Source of the DNA: Bacteroidales bacterium | GTDB lineage: Bacteria > Bacteroidota > Bacteroidia > Bacteroidales > WCHB1-69 | Length of the DNA: 9,875 nucleotides | Assembly (NCBI GenBank): GCA_031257735.1 | Contig: JAIROC010000352.1 | Location: 1 to 9,875, forward strand | Direction of reading: 5' to 3' | Shown: positions 6,144 to 9,875 of the stretch, piece after piece | Layout: the number at the start of each line of letters is the position of its first letter | How positions within the stretch are numbered: position 1 is the stretch's first letter | Program-made: the position numbers and the translations under genes | Notes under the pieces: generated by a model | The model's database searches: none | Told to the model about the DNA's origin: nothing | Seen by the model: the letters and a program-made list of their open reading frames with translations, nothing else

Positions 6144-7004
6144 ATGAGAAAAGCAATATTGTCTTTTGCTTTCCTTTTTCTTGTTGTTATTCTTTCTGCA
6201 CAAAATAACAGTGTCTATTTGTGGAAAGATATTTCTCCCATGAAAAAAGAAAAGAGCCGCCTGTATACTTTTATACCGGCGGACTCTTTACGGAATGGCG
6301 TTTCTGTTATTATCTGTCCGGGGGGAAGCTATGCACATCTTTACGGGATAAAATGGGAAGGATTTGAGGTTGCACAATGGCTTAATGCCAATGGAATTAC
6401 GGCATTTGTTCTTAAATATCGTGTGGGGAAAGACGGATATCATCATCCAGCAATGATAGAAGACATTCAACGTGCAATTCAATGGGTACGTACATATTCT
6501 GCGGATTATAATATTAATCCTGACTGTATAGGCGTAATGGGATTTTCTGCAGGAGGGCATCTTTCGCTAATGGCGGGCGCATTTTATCATGAAAATTATC
6601 TAGCTAAACGGGGAATTGAAGCGGATAATCTGAAACCTGCTTTTGTTGTTCCTGTTTATCCTGTCGTTTCCATGCAGGACAGTCTTGCTCATGTTCGTTC
6701 CCGTAAGAATTTATTAGGAAATAACTTTGGACAGAAAGAAAAAGATAAATTCTCCATGGAATTGCAAATAAAAAAAGAGATGCCTCCCGTATTTTTGGTT
6801 ACAACAAAAGATGATCCCGTTGTGAATTACAAAAACAGTCTCGTACTAAATGATGCTTTGGAAAAGGAAAAAATTCCCTGTAAATTTCTACTTTATGAAA
6901 CAGGAGGACATGGTTTTGGCATGAATGAACAAAGAGGCAAAAACGCGGCAGGATGGAAAAATTATTTTATAGAATGGTTATACGAAATAAACATATTGAA
7001 ATAA
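6144..7004 (+). CDS. secreted alpha/beta hydrolase, esterase/lipase-like
   Basis: The 286-aa protein begins with a signal peptide (MRKAILSFAFLFLVVILSAQ), so it should act in the periplasm or outside. It has all marks of an alpha/beta hydrolase of the acetyl-xylan esterase/BD-FAE type: oxyanion-hole loop CPGGSY (58-63), nucleophile elbow GFSAGG with S135, an acid in TKDDPVV (D224) and the catalytic histidine in GGHGFG (H256). Order and spacing of the triad are normal, so it is probably active. Relatives remove acetyl or feruloyl groups from sugars or act on small esters; the substrate here cannot be told. It lies 18 bases after the other secreted protein and its stop codon abuts the next start, so it may hydrolyse or remodel an ester made by the ligase and acyltransferase encoded next (inference). 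Confidence 0.88.
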   Translation: MRKAILSFAFLFLVVILSAQNNSVYLWKDISPMKKEKSRLYTFIPADSLRNGVSVIICPGGSYAHLYGIKWEGFEVAQWLNANGITAFVLKYRVGKDGYHHPAMIEDIQRAIQWVRTYSADYNINPDCIGVMGFSAGGHLSLMAGAFYHENYLAKRGIEADNLKPAFVVPVYPVVSMQDSLAHVRSRKNLLGNNFGQKEKDKFSMELQIKKEMPPVFLVTTKDDPVVNYKNSLVLNDALEKEKIPCKFLLYETGGHGFGMNEQRGKNAAGWKNYFIEWLYEINILK

Positions 7005-8309
7005 ATGATGAATATAAATTTTCAGCCAGAAATTGAACGTCAGCCTTTATCTGTCATTGAAAAATTCCAGGAAGAAAAATTACATCTCTTATTGGAGTAT
7101 CTTTGGGCAAAGTCGCCCTACTATTCCCATATCTTTAAAAGAGAAAAAATAGATACCGGAAAAATCAAATCACTGATTGACTTGCAACATATTCCCGTTA
7201 CAACCAAAGAAGATTTACAAATGTACAATGATGATTTCTTTTGTGTAGACAAGTCAAAGATCGTAGATTATATGACAACATCAGGCACTTTGAGCGATCC
7301 GACTATCTTTGCCGTTACCGACCATGATTTGGAACGATTAGCGTATAACGAAGCTATTTCTTTTGCCTGTGCAGGCGGAAAAGCAGGTGAAAAATATCAA
7401 CTGATGACCACGATTGATAAACGATTTATGGCAGGATTGGCTTATTTTTTAGGTATTCGCAAAATGGGCGCAAGTATTGTTCGGGTAGGAAACGGTATTC
7501 CCGAACTTCAATGGGATACCATACAACGCATTAAACCTGATACAATTATTTGTGTACCTTCTTTTATTCCAAAAATTATTCAATATGCCGTTGAACATCA
7601 TATTGATTATCGTAATACAAGTGTAAAGAAAGCTGTTTGCATAGGCGAAAACATTCGACAGGATGGTTTTGCGTTTAATTTACTCGGACAGAAAATTAAG
7701 GATAATTGGGATATAAAACTCTATTCCACCTACGCTTCAACCGAAATGAATACTACCTTTTGCGAATGTGAAGCAGGAAAAGGCGGACATCATCACCCCG
7801 AATTAATTATTTGCGAATTACTGGATGAACAGAATAATGTTGTCAGAAAAGGAGAATTGGGAGAACTAACCATTACCACTTTAGGCGTGGAAGGGATGCC
7901 TTTGTTACGTTTTAAAACAGGTGATATTTGTCGGTTTCATGATGAGCCTTGTTCCTGCGGGAGAACCACAATGCGTATCAGTCCTATTTTCGGACGCAAA
8001 AATCAAATGATTAAATTGAAAGGAACAACACTTTATCCTGCTTCTATTTTTGATGTGCTGGATAATATTGATTACGTTGAAAATTATCTCGTAGAAGTGC
8101 ATTCCAATGAAGTTGGAATGGATGAAGTTGTTGTAATCATTGGCGCTCATACGCAAGGTGAAGAAATTATCAAGAAACTTAAAGATCATTTCAGGGCAAA
8201 ATTACGCGTTGCTCCTAAGGTAAGGTTCGGAGATATTGACGAAATCAAAAGAATCCAATTCCCCGAAATGAAACGAAAGCCTGTGAAGTTTATAGACAAA
8301 AGAAAATAA
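7005..8309 (+). CDS. PaaK-like AMP-dependent acyl/aryl ligase
   Basis: This 434-aa cytoplasmic protein belongs to the adenylate-forming superfamily, phenylacetate-CoA ligase (PaaK) branch. The phosphate-binding loop is TTSGTLSDPT (91-100). YSTYASTE (240-247) is the adenine-binding region, LRFKTGDI (301-308) carries the ribose-binding Asp, and CSCGR (316-320) is typical of PaaK relatives. The C-terminal subdomain begins near GRKNQMIKLKG (330-340) and ends with a lysine-rich tail KRKPVKFID. Length matches the family. It should activate a carboxylic acid as an acyl-AMP and pass it to CoA or another thiol; the acid may be a fatty or aromatic acid. The ATG follows the hydrolase stop codon with no gap, implying translational coupling; a second ATG at 7008 is equally possible. 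C253, C255 and nearby H262-H264 with C316 and C318 could form a zinc site (inference). Confidence 0.88.
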   Translation: MMNINFQPEIERQPLSVIEKFQEEKLHLLLEYLWAKSPYYSHIFKREKIDTGKIKSLIDLQHIPVTTKEDLQMYNDDFFCVDKSKIVDYMTTSGTLSDPTIFAVTDHDLERLAYNEAISFACAGGKAGEKYQLMTTIDKRFMAGLAYFLGIRKMGASIVRVGNGIPELQWDTIQRIKPDTIICVPSFIPKIIQYAVEHHIDYRNTSVKKAVCIGENIRQDGFAFNLLGQKIKDNWDIKLYSTYASTEMNTTFCECEAGKGGHHHPELIICELLDEQNNVVRKGELGELTITTLGVEGMPLLRFKTGDICRFHDEPCSCGRTTMRISPIFGRKNQMIKLKGTTLYPASIFDVLDNIDYVENYLVEVHSNEVGMDEVVVIIGAHTQGEEIIKKLKDHFRAKLRVAPKVRFGDIDEIKRIQFPEMKRKPVKFIDKRK

Positions 8310-8312
8310 AGA

Positions 8313-9455
8313 ATGAATAGAAATATTGATTTTGAAGACACAAGACCTTATAATGATGAAGAAATACCAGAAGCGATAAAACGTGTTTCCGAAAATGTTC
8401 ATTTCCCTGAAATTGTAAAATATATTTTTCCAGATGCAGACTTGCACACATTTACCGATAATTTTAAAAAGATAAAAACGGTCAATGAGTTTCAAGTTCA
8501 AGTCATGGACAAGGTGATACATACAATTGTAAACAAAACTACCGATGGGCTTTCCTGTTCTGTTCCGAAAATATTGACCAATGAGAAAAAATACATGTTT
8601 ATATCCAATCATCGGGATATACTGTTGGATTCCGCCATTTTACAGATTATTCTATATGAAGAGGGATTGCAAACATCAGAAATTACCTTTGGCAGTAATT
8701 TGATGAGTTCGCCTTTTATTATTGACATCGGAAAAATGAATAAGATGTTTAAAATTGTAAGAGGCGGAACAATGAAAGAGATTTTCAGTAATTCATTAAA
8801 AGTTTCACAATACATGCGCTATGCGATAACACAGAAACATCAATCAACGTGGATTGCTCAACGTAACGGTAGAGCAAAAAATGGATTTGACGCTACAGAA
8901 GTCGGCGTATTAAAAATGTTTGCCATGAGTAGTTCTGCTGATTTTGTTTCCAATTTAATGGAGTTGAATATCACTCCTGTCGTCATTTCTTATGAATATG
9001 AACCCTGTGATTTTTTCAAAGCCCGAGAACTTTACATTTCTAAAAGAAAACCCTACATAAAAGACCACGGAGAAGATTTGCTTAGTATTGTCAAAGGAAT
9101 TAGACAATGGAAAGGACATATACACCTTGCCGTCTGTGAAACAATCTCCGAAGAAGAACTAAAATATTGTGATACATTTCTCCACAATGAGAAATTCAAA
9201 ACTTTAGGGAAAATTATTGACAATAAAATATATCAAAACTACAAACTGTGGAAAACCAATTATATCGCCCACGATATATTGCATCATTCAGATACGTACA
9301 CATCTTATTATTCCGAAGAGGAAAAAGTGGCGTTCAAATTGTACATGTCCGACGGACTGAAAGAAATAGAAGGTGATACAAAAGAATTGGAAACAGTTTT
9401 TCTTCAAATATATGCAACTCCGGTAGATAATTGCCACTTCATCCAACAATCTTGA
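8313..9455 (+). CDS. PlsC-like glycerol/lysophospholipid acyltransferase family protein
   Basis: The 380-aa protein contains FISNHRDILLDSAI (96-109), which corresponds to the catalytic histidine motif of glycerol-phosphate acyltransferases, with H100 as candidate base. Spacing to the following acid is HxD or HX5D, not the textbook HX4D. WIAQRNGRAKNG (180-191) corresponds to the phosphate-binding block. PVVISYEYEPCD (222-233) is a further block I associate with a Bacteroidetes family of this type. No clear transmembrane helix is seen, so it is probably peripheral at the inner membrane. Expected role: moving an acyl chain from a thioester to a hydroxyl group of a lipid precursor. It starts 3 bases after the PaaK-like gene and ends the run, which suggests acyl activation and transfer are coupled. 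Substrates cannot be read. Confidence 0.82.
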   Translation: MNRNIDFEDTRPYNDEEIPEAIKRVSENVHFPEIVKYIFPDADLHTFTDNFKKIKTVNEFQVQVMDKVIHTIVNKTTDGLSCSVPKILTNEKKYMFISNHRDILLDSAILQIILYEEGLQTSEITFGSNLMSSPFIIDIGKMNKMFKIVRGGTMKEIFSNSLKVSQYMRYAITQKHQSTWIAQRNGRAKNGFDATEVGVLKMFAMSSSADFVSNLMELNITPVVISYEYEPCDFFKARELYISKRKPYIKDHGEDLLSIVKGIRQWKGHIHLAVCETISEEELKYCDTFLHNEKFKTLGKIIDNKIYQNYKLWKTNYIAHDILHHSDTYTSYYSEEEKVAFKLYMSDGLKEIEGDTKELETVFLQIYATPVDNCHFIQQS

Positions 9456-9612
9456 GTTATGAGTTATGACCCGAAGCGAAGCGGAGAGCAGCGGAGCTAA
9501 TTATGAGTTATGACCCGAAGCGAAGCGGAGAGCAGCGGAGCTAATTATGAATTATGAATTATGAGTTAGGCTGACGCAAACTAAAATAACCCATAACCCA
9601 TAACTCATAACT
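9455..9612. repeat. inverted repeat bracketing the post-operon region
   Basis: AGTTATGAGTTATG at 9455-9468 is the exact reverse complement of CATAACTCATAACT at 9599-9612. The left arm overlaps the last base of the acyltransferase stop codon. Between them lie the two 44-bp repeats, further ATGAATT-type 8-bp steps (9547-9565) and CCCATAA repeats (9589-9600). A transcript could fold into a long hairpin, but no T tract marks a terminator. Confidence 0.75.
9460..9547. repeat. exact tandem duplication, 2 x 44 bp
   Basis: 9460-9503 and 9504-9547 are identical at all 44 positions. Each unit has a TTATGAGTTATG part and a G+C-richer part with CGAAGCGAAGCGGAG and AGAGCAGCGGAGCTAAT. The last 17 bases also occur in the palindrome at 3490-3619, so the two loci share a repeat family. 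Perfect identity implies a recent or homogenised duplication. Confidence 0.92.
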
Positions 9613-9633
9613 AGTTGTGTCCCATGTTCGGAG

Positions 9634-9875
9634 GCTTCTAAAACAAAAAAAACCGCTTCTAAAAATCGCTAGAAAGCTTCTAAAACGAAAAAAATCGCTT
9701 CTAAAAATCGCTGGAGAGCTTCTAAAAATCGCTGGAGAGCTTCTTCAAACCATTGGAGAGCTTCTTCAAACCATTGGAGAGCTTCTTCAAACCGTTGGAG
9801 AGCTTCTTCAAACCGTTGGAGAGCTTCTTCAAATCGTTGGAGAGCTTCTTCAAACCGTTGGAGAGCTTCTTCAAA
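9634..9875. repeat. second tandem array of exactly 21-bp units, cut by the window edge
   Basis: Units begin with GCTTCT at 9634, 9655, 9676 and so on every 21 bases to 9865, giving 11 full units and a partial twelfth at the edge. The units change along the array: the first are A-rich (GCTTCTAAAA...), then come forms with AATCGCTGGAGA, then GCTTCTTCAAACC forms ending in TTGGAGA, which are nearly identical. Several reading frames are open (heptads such as SFFKPLE or LLQTVGE), but early units have stops in some frames and no start is apparent, so coding is not supported within the window. The sequence is unrelated to the left array. Confidence 0.92.

Noticed and set aside
9634..9875. CRISPR array or coding repeat gene
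   Set aside because: No spacers separate the units. Early units have stops in some frames and no start codon with context is visible, so coding is not supported within the window.

Overview
The window looks like a low-G+C Bacteroidetes chromosome, probably order Bacteroidales. The evidence is TAnnTTTG promoter elements ahead of the main genes, starts without clear Shine-Dalgarno sequences, and proteins that resemble Bacteroidetes families: a GT4 glycosyltransferase with a PIGYSQ-like N-terminal loop, a PaaK-like ligase, and an acyltransferase with an NHRDILLD motif. All supported genes read on the + strand. Assignments rest on motif recognition, not on database searches.

Layout. Positions 1-160 hold the possible end of a truncated gene and a strong intrinsic terminator. 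Positions 250-627 hold an AT-rich tandem array of 18 units, each exactly 21 bp, with a perfect 42-bp palindrome near its middle. After a spacer and a promoter comes a GT4-type glycosyltransferase (986-2221), whose stop codon lies in a 16-bp hairpin. Next is a lone self-inhibited-type Fic protein (2573-3337) with its own promoter-like site. A 130-bp palindromic repeat follows at 3490-3619. From 3820 to 9455 six genes are packed head to tail: B12-binding-type radical SAM enzyme, an unrecognised 124-aa protein, a secreted 200-aa protein, a secreted alpha/beta hydrolase, a PaaK-like adenylate-forming ligase and a PlsC-like acyltransferase. The right end has an exact 44-bp duplication inside an inverted repeat, then a second, unrelated 21-bp tandem array that runs off the window.

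How the genes may work together. The tight spacing (8, 36, 18, 0 and 3 bases) and one promoter-like site upstream suggest one transcript. The enzyme set (radical SAM, acyl activation, acyl transfer, secreted esterase and a secreted accessory protein) fits making, attaching or remodelling a modified acyl group in the cell envelope. That is inference; no carrier protein or ketosynthase is present. The glycosyltransferase and Fic gene appear to be separate units. The arrays and palindromes between genes are the most unusual non-coding content.
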